From contig NC_063172.1 in assembly GCF_023159225.1 (NCBI RefSeq), positions 60,942,828-61,006,827 of the forward strand: a stretch of 64,000 nt of DNA, in the 5' to 3' direction. This DNA is from Perognathus longimembris pacificus (lineage: Eukaryota > Chordata > Mammalia > Rodentia > Heteromyidae). Numbering within the stretch: the first letter of the stretch is position 1; each line of letters starts with the position of its first letter. This document shows positions 13,401-27,462 of this stretch, piece by piece. Made by a program: the position numbers and the translations under genes. The notes beneath the pieces are model-generated. The model saw nothing but the letters and a program-made list of their open reading frames with translations, was not told the DNA's origin and did not search any database.

Positions 13401-16400
13401 AATGAATCATACTTTGCTGATGACATACCTTACTTGTAAGTGAAGTTCTACATGGTAGTGATGGTATTTGGGGTTGAAGATAAGAATAAGTGCTCATTTC
13501 ACTGGGCCATTCTGCTACTAAGTGAAAACTTCAGATCATTGCCCTGGAAATTAAGAGAACTGATTTTCTTAACTGAGATGCAGCTTTTCTTCAAAAGAAT
13601 ATGTTGGTAGCTATGTGATGATCATAGGTAATTCTGTGAATGTCTCTGGACTACGTTTTATTATCTTCTGATTTGTAATTTCTGGAACTCATTTAACTCC
13701 ATGGCCATCTTTATTTTGTGAAAATGTAGTCCTCACATCCTCTACTTCAATATGAAAAATCCCTGTCTTTGAGCCTGAATAACTCACCAATAATACTACA
13801 GCTGGCCTGAGGTAACTTAGAAGAAAGGAGATGAAATGGGCATGGCACTTTAGCATTACAATTTGGGAACATGAGTTCTTGTACAGTCTTATCAACTTGT
13901 TTTCTGAAAATAATCTATGGACACTGCTCATCCATTGCAAACAAATGAGTCTTTTGTTTCTGTTTGGCTTACCCACCAGGAATATGTATACTCTGGGTAC
14001 TTCTAGAGTTTGGTGAAACATCAATCTAGATGTTGTGGTGAAGGCATTTGTTTTTAATGTGATTAACATTTGAGTCAATAGACACTAAATGATACCAATT
14101 TTCTTCCACAGCATAGGCAAGCCTCATTTAATTGGCTGAAGGCTGTAAGAACAAAAATGGAAGCCCTTCAGAACAGTAGAAATTCTTCCCCAATTGTGTT
14201 CATGGTTAAACCTTCCTCCTGAGTTGCCAGTCTCGAAATTCAATCTTCCAAATAAAGGCCTGCACAAATTTCAGACTATGTGCGTATTTATCTCTGCTCT
14301 GTCTATGTCTCTTTCTGCCTCTCTCTGCCTCTCTCCCTCCTTCCCTTTCTATTTTCCTCCCTTCATCTCTTCTGATTTTCTGTAGAATCCTGACTAATGC
14401 ATCCTGTGTACAAAAAGTGTACAGACTGAAGGAGGTTTAAATATGAAGATGAGCAGTCACAGGAATAAGCAGAAGGGACCCTAACGAAGTGAAGAGGTTG
14501 GGATTTATTCCATATGACTGAACAGAAAAACAATTCAATAAAAACCTTATAATGGCAAGGCACCAGAGGCTCACTCCTAAAACTTACCTACCCAGGAGCC
14601 TGAGATCTAAGGATCACAATTCAAAGCCCAGATAGCCCAGATAGGAAGGTCTGTGAGATCCCTTATCTCCAATTAACTAGCAAAAAAAGGTTGGAAATGG
14701 AGCTTTGGCAAAAGTGGTAGAGAATTATCCTTGAACAAAATATCTCAGGAACAGCACTCAGGCCCTAAATTCAAGCCTCGGAACTCGTACCAATAGAAAA
14801 AAAAAAATCCTCAAGTGATTAGAAAATCCTTATTGAACTACTTAATTTTTATTAATTGCCTTGTAACTTCAATTTCTCTATGCTTCATAGGATATATAAT
14901 GCATATAGTAATCCCTTTTGTCTGATTCTGCCTTCAACATTTACAGTTCCTTATAGTACAAATATTAAGTAGATAATTCCATAAATAATTCATGACTAAA
15001 TTCATGACTGCTAAATAATTTTACTGTAGTACTTTACTGCAATACATTGTGAGCATTTTATTATTATTGTGACATGGATACTAATTCATAAACTCTATAT
15101 TACAGATATGTATGTGCAGGAAAAGTGCAGTATGCATATATGTCAGCCATGCTGCAGGCATCTAGTGAGGGAGATCTTCAAACAAATCCTCTTCAAATAA
15201 GGAAGACTACTGTCTACATGCTAACGTGTGGATATAACGCACACATACAGATGTATTAAGGTTTTATCTAATGGGGTGGTTAAACAAAGACATTTGAAGA
15301 AAAGGCTAATTGTATACGTGATGCTACGCATGTGGTTTGGAAATGAAGCAGCCACTGAGTATGATGGAGGGAAAGCATTTTTTCCTAATCATCTGACGCA
15401 CTAGCTCATGAGCGGTCCAAGTAGACAGCTATTATGAGCAGAGGGGTCTCAGAAGACTGACTTCAAAGTCCAACCGTGCACACATGCTCTGGGGCGTGTC
15501 TGCCCCATGGCGAGGGCAAAAGGGAGAGGTGGCAGCATGGTGCACTTGTACCACTTGACTAGACTTCTCAGAGGCAGTGTGCTCTCACAGAAGACCTCTG
15601 AGCTAGGAATCACAGGCCTGAGATTCTCTTTCAGTTCTGCCACTCTTTAGCTCTGTGAACTTCACAAGTCACTAACTCCTTTGAGCATCAGCACCAGTCT
15701 CTGTAACACAAGGGGAACAGTATTTCACTAGCTTGGATTATTCATGCCTTCGGGTCTGCCCACATGCTCTCTTTATTATTATATTCTGCTGTACATTCTG
15801 CTGTTATTAGCATTCGATATCCATAGCCAGTGAAGGCGCTGAAGCAAGGGCTGAAGACAGGATGAAGGGCAGCAGTTTAGAGCCAAGATCAAGCATATAA
15901 ATGTCACTTGCCATTGCTCAGGGGCTGCAGAGCTGAATGGTACTGTCACTCTACTTGCTGGCTGGATTCCTTGGGGACCACTGGATTAATGATGACCCCC
16001 CCACACACACACCCCGCCCGGTGGATTCAGCCTCACCCGGACCATTGGGAGCCTGACCTTTTTGAACTTGCAAACATCCCATGAAGCAGGTGGGGGTCAA
16101 GTGTGTGGAAGGCAGCCAATGAACCCAAATCCCTACTGCAGCCACTAACAACTGAGGTTGGAAAGCAGATGCTGAGAATTCCTCAATTAAAGTAAGCAGC
16201 AGTTGCCAGGCTCACTCCAGCTGTTCTTCCTCAAAAAGCAAAACATTTGGCTTGGTCTCAACACAGGCATGTGAGAGTAGAGGAAAGTGGTTTTCTCCGA
16301 CAACCAAAGCCCAGTCTTCCCTCACTCCTTACCATTCCTAATCCCCACCTCAAGCCTCAGCACAAGATATATGTCACAAAGAAGAAGTGATTCATCTTCT

Positions 16401-17943
16401 CTTTAGCAGTACGACAACCACTCTGCCTTCCTACTAAACCATCAGGGCTCACAGACTCAAACTTCCAGCAATTGATTACACTGCTTTCCCATCAGTACTT
16501 GGAAACTTCAATCTCATTACGCTTACCTTGACACAATGGATAAATTTGTCCAGCATTATGAAACTGTGAGAAGCCATAGCCTTATAATAATTTATGTGTC
16601 ACTGAGAAAAAATAAGTTTGAAGATTTCATGGCAGCTTAACAAGAGAGCTATCTTCAAGATAAACGAGGTTTATTATTAACACAAATAACATGACAGCAC
16701 TAAAATACAAAGGAATGAATCACGAGGGAAGGAAAAAAATAGTAAAAACCTGAAAAGGCAATTATGACTCACAAATTTCTTTCTCTCGTCCTGTGCATTC
16801 ATACAAGTTTGGTGAAGTCTCCTATCTTGCAAATGATTAATAACATTTCCTTTCAGCTGTCATCTTGTCATCTAAAGCTAATGATTTCTAGAACTGACAG
16901 CAATTTCCCTCAGTATCCGCCTGCTGACCCTCTGTAGTAATTCAAAGTCCAACCCTTGAGGCCCTGGACCAGGACCCTTTATCTCCAACTCACCAAGGCT
17001 TGTGCTGTCCCTACCCATTTACAATACAAAGCCAGACTAACTCCTCTTGGGCCCAGCTTTCGCCACATTTCCTTTGCTCAGAAACCTCCAACTGCCCTTA
17101 TTTCCTGCCCATACGAAGCTTACATATCTCAAATGCCATGCTTCCCATCCTGTCCCAAGATGCTCAAAACAAGCCTGACCCTGACTCTTCCCAACTCTTC
17201 CCTCACTGTGTTCCACTCACTGGGAGTGCCTGTCCCCACAGTGCCTGTCCCCCGCCCCTGCCTACACAACCAGGCAAATCCTACCATCCTGCTGCTTCTT
17301 CCTAGGCATCTGGTAGAACGCCACTGGAGTGTGCAGATGAACAGTATGAGTGGTGGGAAGGAGAAAGTCATGGAGACTCTGAGTCAACAGCAGTGAAGGA
17401 AATGGAAAAGGGAGGAAGGGGTAAGTGGAGTTTCCAGTTATCTCCTTCTTCATCCACAGTAAGATGGGTTCCGTTTTGCAAAAAGTAACCTACATCAGAA
17501 GAAGAAAACGTGTGTACTATTCAGAGAGGTACAGACCTGAAGCCTCCCTGAGAAGAAGGGCCTAAAGTTACGGACTTCAAATACCACTAGGGAGATGGAC
17601 CTTAGAGGATCCATCCACATGCGGACAATACTTTGAGAGGAGTAGGGACTGAAATGGGGGACATGTGGAGATAAAGAAGGGGAAAATACCAAATAGGCAG
17701 GAGGACACAAAAAAATCCATCATGCTATTAGGACAAATGAGAAGACTTTCTGAAAGGAAGTGTGGTGATTGATGGAAGGAAAGAAGGAAGCTGCAAGAAA
17801 CAAAGAGAAGTCAGGACAGAAAGAGATTTGCATGTGCTGTTTTTAGAATTATTAAGCTAGCTCTGAGCAATGAAAGGAAGAATGGGAAAGCTCCCAGACA
17901 AAAGCGACCTAAGGACACATATCCTAGAAAATGTGCAGGATTG

Positions 17944-18004
<61 letters not shown>

Positions 18005-18794
18005 CTGCTACTGGGGCTTGAACTCAATAGGGTCTAGGTGCTGTCTCACCTTTTTCACTCAAGGCTAGTGGTCTACCAATTGAGCCACGGCTCTACTTCT
18101 GGCTTGGTTTTGGTGGTTCATTGGAAACAAAGAGTATACTTACAGTTCTCTTTCATTGGTGATTAATTACAACTAAGAGGCTCATGACTTTCCTGCCCAA
18201 GCTGGCTTTGAACCTCCATTTTCAGATCTCAGCCTCCTGAGTAGCTAGGATTAGAGATGTGAGCCACAAACTCCTGGCTATATTTCCTCATGTTAAAAAT
18301 GAGGAAAATTAATATATATGAGTTTATGAGAACGTCTCCTATGACATTCAGTATTGTTTTAATGGTCTGAAGGGAAAACTCAAAAGATCACAGGATGCTA
18401 TAAATTTTCATATAAATTGCAAGTATTCAAGGCAACCTATGAACTAATCTGTAATTGAACCTGAAAACCACTTTCCTCCTAATCTGCAGTTCTTAAGAAC
18501 TTTCCACTGAGCTAGGCTACTGCACAGCGAAGACCCATAGAGGGAAAAGAGCCATCAAGACTGTCCCAGATTCTGTGTCATGTGTTTATTTAATTGCTCT
18601 CCTCAGTCCCAAAGAAGTCCAGCTAGGGAATGTTATGGCTGATCTACAACAGATTTGAAATTTCAGAAGCCAAGCAACTCGCTTACTCATGTCCTGCCCA
18701 ACACATGCATTCTCAAAGCACCCAGGAAGGGTCTGCTATGCTTTGCTTGCGATCAAACCCAAGGCTTTGTACATGCTAGGGATATAGTTAGAAA

Positions 18795-18838
<44 letters not shown>

Positions 18839-21800
18839 AGAGAAAGAAAGAGAGGAAAGAAAGAAGAGAGAGGGGGGAGGGAGGGAGGAAGAAGAAGAAA
18901 GAAAGAAAGAAAAGAAGGAAAGAAAGAAAGAGAGAGGGGGGAGGGAGGGAGGAAGGGAGGGAGGGAAGGAGGAAGGGAGGAAGGGAGGGGAAGGAGGAGA
19001 GGGAGGAGGAGGAAAGAGAGGGAGGGAGGGAGGGAGGGAGGGAGGGAGGGAGGGAGGGAGGGAGGGAGGGAGGGAGGGAGGGAGGGAGGGAGGAAGCAAG
19101 CAAGCAAGCAAGCAAGCTATGTCTTGACTATCCTTAGCAAAATGGAGATCAAAATACCAGGTTTGGGGATTCAAAAAGGAAATGAAATCAGAAGTGAAAT
19201 GTCTAGCAAATTAGACTGTTAAGTAATTGTCCAAAAAAGTTAAGAAAGAAAGCAGCATTTCTTTCCAGGTACACTGTTAATTATACTACTACAGCCCATT
19301 CTCCTGCAGGTAAATGGAGATTCAGTCCATACCATCTTTTGGAGCTGCTGCACTGTAAGATGTCACTGTCAATGTATCACACAGCTATTATTCAGATAAG
19401 GCTATCCAAGGTATAGACAGAAATAATGGTGACAATACATTGTAAAGCATGGAATGTAAAATGAACTGATTTGAAATTCTGTCACCCACTAGTTATGCTT
19501 ACCTAAATTTAATTATGTAATCACCTTATATAGGTAAAAAGAAATAGTATGTTAGCTTGCTTCAGGACCACTTCATCCATTGATATATTAATACCGAACA
19601 GTATTTGTAGTGTTCTTTGAGTTTAGGATTTTCAATTTTAAAAGTACTGGGTTTATATAATTTATTGGGGGAAAAAAAGATTGTCTTCCTAAGCAGAGCA
19701 ATTTCCTCTGTGAATGCTAACTGCCTTTTGTTTACTTACTATTACTGCTTTTTTAGGAATACCACATCATAACACTTTTCTTCCAAGGACAATGCTACCT
19801 TCAGCAAATCCATTACAAAAGATTCAAAACCCTGTGAGAGAGGTTATGTGCCTCCAAGGAAGGAAACTGCATTGCCTTCAAACATTTTATATTGAACCTA
19901 AGACCAGAAGCAATTAAAACTGAGTATTCAACACAGGTGTCTTTGTTTTCCATTTTATGTCCCATCTCTTACTTTCTCAAAACAAAATCAGAAATGTATC
20001 AGATGGCTGCAATCCAATTGCTGTATCTTGAATTGTCTATTTTGCCTTTATTTTTATTACTTTGGAAAGAGACTATCAAAAGGCTTTGGTATTGTGCAAT
20101 ATAAGTCATTTATAGACTAAATCTGTTAATAATGTATAGTGAACCACTGAATTATATCTGTCAACCTCCTTTTCAACCCTAAATGTGAGCTGCCCTTGAT
20201 AAATACAATTGTGAAATCATGGCAGCATCTTCTCTCCATTTGTTGTGCACAAGCAGGATCTAAAGTATTTACTGCTTTTGACACTGGAATCATAAAGACC
20301 AAATCCTTTTTATAAAAGAATACAGGGTATGCACAAACAAAAATATAAATGCTATAACCAAATAGAAAGAAAAGATGATTGAGAGGAATAAGCAAACAAT
20401 TTTGTTACAAATGATGTCATTCAACCCTCATTAACATCTCTATAGTGGGTCAAGTGCTTCTCAAGATACAGTGCTTGCTCTGCATGCCCAAAGCCCTGGG
20501 TTTGATTCCCAGCCTTGTAAAAAACAAAGCATCTTTTGTAATGGTAGAGTCTGTTACTACCACTAGTTTATCTCCTCACCGGTGAAGTTTTAATGCCAAG
20601 TGCTGGCTGTTAGAAGGTGAGGGCTAGAAATGATGATTTGATCTATAAGAACAATTAATCTTCCTTGCAGTGAATTCTTAGTCTCCAAAGATTAGATTCG
20701 TTACTACAAGACTAGGTTATCATAAAGTGAGGCTACCTTGTGCACTTTGCTTCTTCGCACATGCCCACTTGCACTTCTGTTCTCCATCTTATATCAGAGC
20801 GTGAAGCACTCACTGGATGCTGGGCAAATACCCATGCCCTTCTCCTTTAATCCTCCCAGCCTCCAGAACTGGGATCTAAATATATCCCTTTCCTTCTTTT
20901 CTTTTCTTTTTTTTTTTTTTTTTTGCCAGTCCTGGGGCTTGAACTCAGGGCCTGACCAATGTCCCTGGCTTCTTTTTGCTCAAGGCTAGCCCTCTGCCAC
21001 TTGAGCCACAGTGCCACTTCTGGCTTTTTCTGTTTATGTGGTGCTGAGGAATCAAACCCAGGGCTTCGTGCATGCTAGGCAAGCACTCTACCACTAAACC
21101 ACATTCCCAGCTATCCCTTTCCTTCCTAAATTAGCCAATCTCAGATAATCTTTCTGTTATAGCAACACAAAGCAGACAAAGAAAATCACCATCATTCCAT
21201 TTTATCAAGGGAAGAAAACCATAGAAAATAAAAGAGCCCTCCCAGGGTCATATGACCAACAAGTGAGAATCAGGCTTTGGATACCTAGGATGTACCTGCA
21301 GCTCTTGCTTTATATGCCAAAGAGGGAATGTCAAAGAAGATTAAAAGCTGAAAGGAAATGTTTGTCCAAAGCATGGATAAATGGCAAAGTTCTCTGTAGA
21401 AACAGCTATAAGACACACACACACACACACACACACTCACACGCCTGGAAGGAATGGAGAATGTGCAATCCAAGACATACGGGTGACCCCAGGAAGACTG
21501 TGCCAAATGCCAACAGCATGTCTGCAGTGAGTGAACACTGTTGCTAGCAGCTTCTGGGGAAGCTAGCTGGGCCAGCCTCAGCTGTAATGAGACCAGCTAG
21601 TCGTCACGCAAGACCATTACAAAGACAAGAAATACTCTCTGCAAAGTTCCTCAAGTATGCAGAATAAGCACCTGATGGCTAAAACTGAACTCATATTGAG
21701 GCAGGAAGTGACAATGGAAATGTAGGTAGGCTAGAACTTACAGAGCCTGCTTAGTGAAAGAGAAAAAGTGTGTTCCATTACCTTGATTTGAATTATTTTC

Positions 21801-24800
21801 CCATGATGCCTGTCAGAACTCAACTCTTTTAAAATTTAAAGATAACTAAGGATGCTTTCTACTACATGAAGCCTGGCCACCTCCATCAGTCACAAATTCA
21901 ATGCCGCTAAGTAAGGACCAAGAGAGCTATGAAAACTGGAGGAATGCACCTGTTCCAAGGTATCTCAGTTCCAAGGTATCTCAGTGTCTTCTGAAGTCAT
22001 CCTTAGGTCCAGCTCCAAAGCCCTTCAGCTACGCTCATATACACTATTAATATTCTCACACTAATGTCACTCATCTCTTAGAGAAAAATCAAATTATCAG
22101 AAGGCTTTGTCACTGCCTCTTTCAACCTTTCCTCCCACACTTCTGCCCATGCTTTGCTCCATTCCACTGCTTAAGACCCACTCCAGGGACTTTGTACCAT
22201 CAATGCTTTCTCTTCCTGGCCTTGAACCTGATGTCTCCTCCTCTGTAAGCTCCTTCTCAGTACCATTTAAACATGAGTACATTTTCCTTATCTTCAAATT
22301 GAAAACAAAACCTTTTCCGACCTCACCTATTCTTCTACTGTTTCCCTACACAGCAGAACTTTTCAGAATCTTGTCTACATTCCCATCACCACCCCTTCCC
22401 TGGGTGTTTCCTCCAAACTCCACATGCTTTAATGAACCCTTCGCCACATTCACTGGGGGCCTTCCTCCTGCCAAGTCACACAGTCTTGGCCTTGCACACG
22501 TGGCCACTCTGCAGCACCTGGCCTTTCCACTCTCCCTGCCCATGGGCTCTCCTCCTCTTCCATCTTGGGCCCCCTTATTGGTTCCCTTCTGACTCCTCTC
22601 AAAAGATGGTTCTCTCTAGGTTCCATCTTCCAACTCTTCCAATCTTGTGGAGGGCATTCTTGGTGATTATACCTATACTCATGTTTTCTGCAGTCACTTA
22701 TATACCCCTGATTCCAAAATTGACCCCTTTAACCAGACTCTCTGCCTGAGCTGATCCCTTTGTTAAGTTGGCCCATGAATAGTGATAGTGGAATTTTTTT
22801 TTTGCCAGTCCTGGGCTTGAAATCATGACCTGGACTCTGTCCCTGAGCCTCTCTGTGATCAAGTTAGCACTGTACCATTTGAGCCACTTCCAGCTTTTTT
22901 TTTTTTTTTTGAGTAGTTTATTGGAGATACGAATCCCACAGATTTTGCTGCCCATGCTGGCTTCAAACTGCAGTCCTCAGATCTCAGCCTCCTGTGTAAT
23001 TAGGATTACCTGGATAAAGCAATCTTAGTAGGATTCAAAAATCCAACACTATTTCATTTGAAATACCACTGTCGGTTTTCAACAGACTCCAACTTCAATT
23101 ACCTCAGACATCGCCTAGTAAGCCAATTACTAGAAATAAAAATTTAAACCCAATTACAATACTCAAGGTATTATACTTTGTAGTAAAATGCATTTATCAG
23201 AAAATGTCAAAAAGTAACATTTCATTTTAATTCTCAATACACCTGCAAAGGTGCTTTGTCTGTGTCAACGGTGTTCTCAGAGGCTTACACTTTCTGAATT
23301 GCAGTTATCTAAATCAAACATCAGTCCTTTTATTAGAAATATGAGAAGGCATTGACTTTAGATGAAAGAGAGTGACAAGTGATCCAAGTCTTGGCCATTA
23401 CCTAAGTAACTTTGGGTGAGTTTTTTAATACCTCTTGATTATGCAGCTGAAAAACAGACCTAGCAATACCTACCTGTGATGGATTACATATGATATAGCA
23501 TGTGCATGACACGTACATCATCTTCATAAGACATTATTAACACTCTTCTTTTTGCTCCTTGGAGATTGCCGAAAAGTACATCTTGCATTGATCCTTCTCA
23601 GGAGATAATGCAAAGGATATAAAACTTTCCAACAACACAAACCTCTATATCTTCAAAGCACCATGAGAGGAGAGAGCTTTAATGGGCTAACCACATAGTA
23701 TACACAGTAACACAAGTAAGAGAATCTTACCAAAACATTCCCCCTGGAAGGGAGCAATTTCCCCTACATGAAGGTGAAGCAGGCTAGCTACCCACTCTGA
23801 AAAGAAGGAGCTTAGTAAAACTATGCACTTAGGCCGTTCCCACAAGTACTTCCTTGTTTATGTAAGCTTTGTAAGTTACTTTAAGATCATAATAACCAAT
23901 TCAACTCTCTTGTTTCTCAAGAGAGTTACACAAAGAACTACTCTAGTGCACGCTCTTCATAAACCACATGCAGGTACTGCTGGTGCTAATTAAGGGTGAC
24001 CTGAGATTTGGGGATGGTTCTCCCCTCCTTCAGGGCTATGGGCAGCCCAATACTCATCCACTTATTTTAAAGGACAGTCAGGAAATTGGATTTTGACACA
24101 CTATTGATCTAAAACACTGAGTACTGTTCCCTTCCAATACTATGACAAGCTAAAGTACTACTTTCCTTGGCTGAGGTGGAATTTGTACCAAAACAGCTTG
24201 GGTTAAGAAAAGGTCAGCTAGGAACAGGAAAGGCATCAGCAATGGGTGTGAACCAGAAAGGCCCAACAATTCAGATAGGAAATTTTACCTATGGCAAAAC
24301 ACTTTATTTCTGTACAGCACATACCGATATGGGAGAAACTTTTCTAAAACAAGATGATTGCATCTTGGACATAATCCAAAATGAATCACCATGAATGACG
24401 AAAGTCTTCGAAGAATTCAGAGGACAGATATGCAGCTGGAATGAGGCAGGGAAGTTGGCAGCAGGCCCTGCCCTGGGCTTGCTTCTCAGGTCAGCCCACT
24501 TCTCATCCTGCTGGTCACAAGTCAATGCCTTCATCATCGTAGCCACCCAAATCACTCATCAAATCCACATCAATACCAATGCTAGAATTACAATTACAGT
24601 TCTGCACATGTAACAGGATAGCAGTTGACAATGGACAGGATATCTAGGACCATGTCCTGGCAAGATTATACAAGAGCTCAGATATTTTTTTCCCATCCCA
24701 CTTCTCATAACATCCTAGGAACACACTTGCCCTCACATTTGTGGTAGTGCTGTTGTAAACACACTACTACTCCAGCAGTCAGATATAATTACGCACAGCA

Positions 24801-27421
24801 CATAACGCGTGGTAAGGATAAAAATGTGTTATTCACTTACGTATTTACTATTCTAAGCTGCTTATTTTTTTAAGTTTATTATAAGTCAGTGTGCTGTTAC
24901 ACGAGCAGCCAACAGCCTCAAACATGTTGTGCTGTCTCTTGACGGTAAGAAGAGGCCATGTTGAGTCACTGACCTCAACTGTCGTAGTGTGACTACATTT
25001 TGGGAGCTGACACACTAACAGAATGCCTTACTAGTGCACTTCTCAGAATATGTCCCTTTCATTAAGCAAGGCACAGCTGTTTTGCTTTCTAAACAATTAT
25101 GATAACTGGTGGATTTGTTTTAGATAAATTTAAATGTAAATTTAATACCAAGTCATTTGTAAATGTATCTGTTTGGGAAATCAACATTTTCTAAATATCA
25201 AGCAGATGTTATTAGAGGGAGTTTATTATTGGATATAGCTTAACAAAATTTCAAGAAAGGATTGATTAGTGATGTGGGTAAGGACAATATATGTTGTATT
25301 GGAGTTAGAATCAGAACAAGAAAAGCAGAACACAAAGTAACACGACCTGAGATCAGGGAGAATCCTGATGGTTAAGTGTACTGGGGAGCATTGTATGGTC
25401 CTGTCATGCGAACAAGCACTGGTGAGAGAATGCCAAATTAAAATTGCAACTGTTACCCCATGACACTGGAGAAAGGAAAGATACTGTGTGTTCCTGCGGG
25501 AACTTTTTCCCTTGAATGAGATTCATAAAAACAAACAAAAACTGACTATATATTAGCAGCTTTAGTAAATCTGTCTGTGACTTCTCTTTACCTTTCTTTG
25601 CAGTTATAGATTTACACTTCTAGCCCCTTCCTGAGTATTTCTACAGAATTAATCGTACCTGTCAAATTCAAAACATTTCAAGTGACATATCACAATTTTC
25701 CATCAGAAGAGTGGAGAATTCTCTGATGTTCCTTTAGAACTCCACAATTCCTGAATTACCAAGGATTATATCTTAGAGGAGCTAAAATTCCTTTTTTCCT
25801 GATCTCTAACAAACTACTGAGGTCTCCACTGCGCACAGCACTGGTTCTTCCCCATATTGCTTCTCATGTGCCCTTCTTTTTCTTTGTCATGGCCATCAGC
25901 CCAAATATATAGTATCATCTGAACAACCACACCAGATGTTAACAATGATTTCCTGAAATGCTTCTCTTGGCTCCATCGAAGAAACTGACATACTTCACCA
26001 GAATGAAAGTATTGCAGCAAACGTGATGTGTATTATTTTTTTCACTGATGTATTCCCAGTACCTCAAATGATCTGGAGCACACAAACACTCCAGGAGCAG
26101 CCAGACACTGTACCTAACACCTGGAATCTCAGCCATCCAGGACAGAGATACAGAAAGGGTCATAGCGTAAGGCCAGTTCAGGTAAGACGTTAGAGATAGA
26201 CATAGTGGCCCATTCCTGAAGTCTTAGCAATGCAGAAAGTGTAGGCAGGATGACGGAAGTTCAAGGCCAGCTAGGCAGAAAAATGAGATTGTGTCTGAAC
26301 AAAAACCAAAGAAACTACTCAAGAAATAATTCTGTTTATATGTATGCATGTGTAATAGTTACACATATATATAATATACACACACATACGTGGATATACA
26401 CATACACACCATGAAATTACTATTAAAAATATGGAGAGAAACAAACCAGATTAAAGGATACAGACTCCAAGCAGGCTTAGGAAAATCAAGGTTTTATCTC
26501 ACTAACTGTGTTATGTTTGACTAGAGACCCAGAGACACTGAAGGAGCAATCTTGTGGCTATTTTGAGAGAGCCTTCCAGACAGGCCAGTATGCAAGGCCC
26601 AAGTTCCCTAGTTGAGAGACTACCGCTGTCAGCTTTGAAGCTCAGCACATGGCACTGTGCGTGAAAGGTTTCCATCTCCTCTTTCATTCTCTTTTCCATC
26701 TTTATTTATAAAGCCCTCTACACTCTTGGAAATCATATTCTATTCGAAATCAAACGAAACTTGCAAACACGAAAATTCCTAGATTTTTCCTGAGTTTTAG
26801 ATTAGTCTCACCCACACACAGCTTCAACATGACTTCATTTGAACCTTGACAACTTTATTCCAGTTCCCTTTGCCTCCTTGGCACCACCATGTCATTTGAC
26901 AACGGGTGTTTTGGATCAGGGCTACTCTACCTGTAATTGTGTCATCATTTCGCTGATGTTGCTCCAGTAATATTTCTTTACTCAAGTTTCACTTCTCAGC
27001 AACCTAGTTCGCTATTTCCAATCATTTCCTATTCCTTTGCCCCCTGGCACATTTCTTATGTCCACCCTTCTTTTCCCATCTTTGCTTTTCTTCCATGCCA
27101 ATTCCACTTAAGAATCTGGGGTCTAATCTCTAATATGGTGTCAGATTGGAGATGGGCCCTTCCTATCCTAACTCCAGAAAACACTAATGCCCTTTTCCAA
27201 ACACGATGAGGAACCCAGAATTTCTGCCCAGATTCATGTTATTCTCATCCGGAAACAGCTTTCCCAGCCTTGTTGACGGGGTGAACACTGTTCAACTACC
27301 AAGATCCAACTGGAAAATCCATTCCTTGTCAGTTTTCTTTCAGCCATTATTCCATGATTCCATGATCCATATAATGCCCCCTTTGTATCACATACTCTAA
27401 GCACATTTTCAGATATAACAG

Positions 27422-27462
<41 letters not shown>

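Noticed and set aside
16956..17396. 146-codon plus-strand frame
   Set aside because: C/T-rich intronic sequence with no recognised homology; a minus-strand frame of similar quality overlaps it.
18797..19117. CRISPR-like regular repeats
   Set aside because: Units are 2-5 bases with no spacers; these are microsatellites in a mammalian intron.
18655..19174. Long Arg/Lys/Glu/Gly-rich and Leu/Pro/Ser-rich frames
   Set aside because: Pure microsatellite translation of the polypurine array in different registers.
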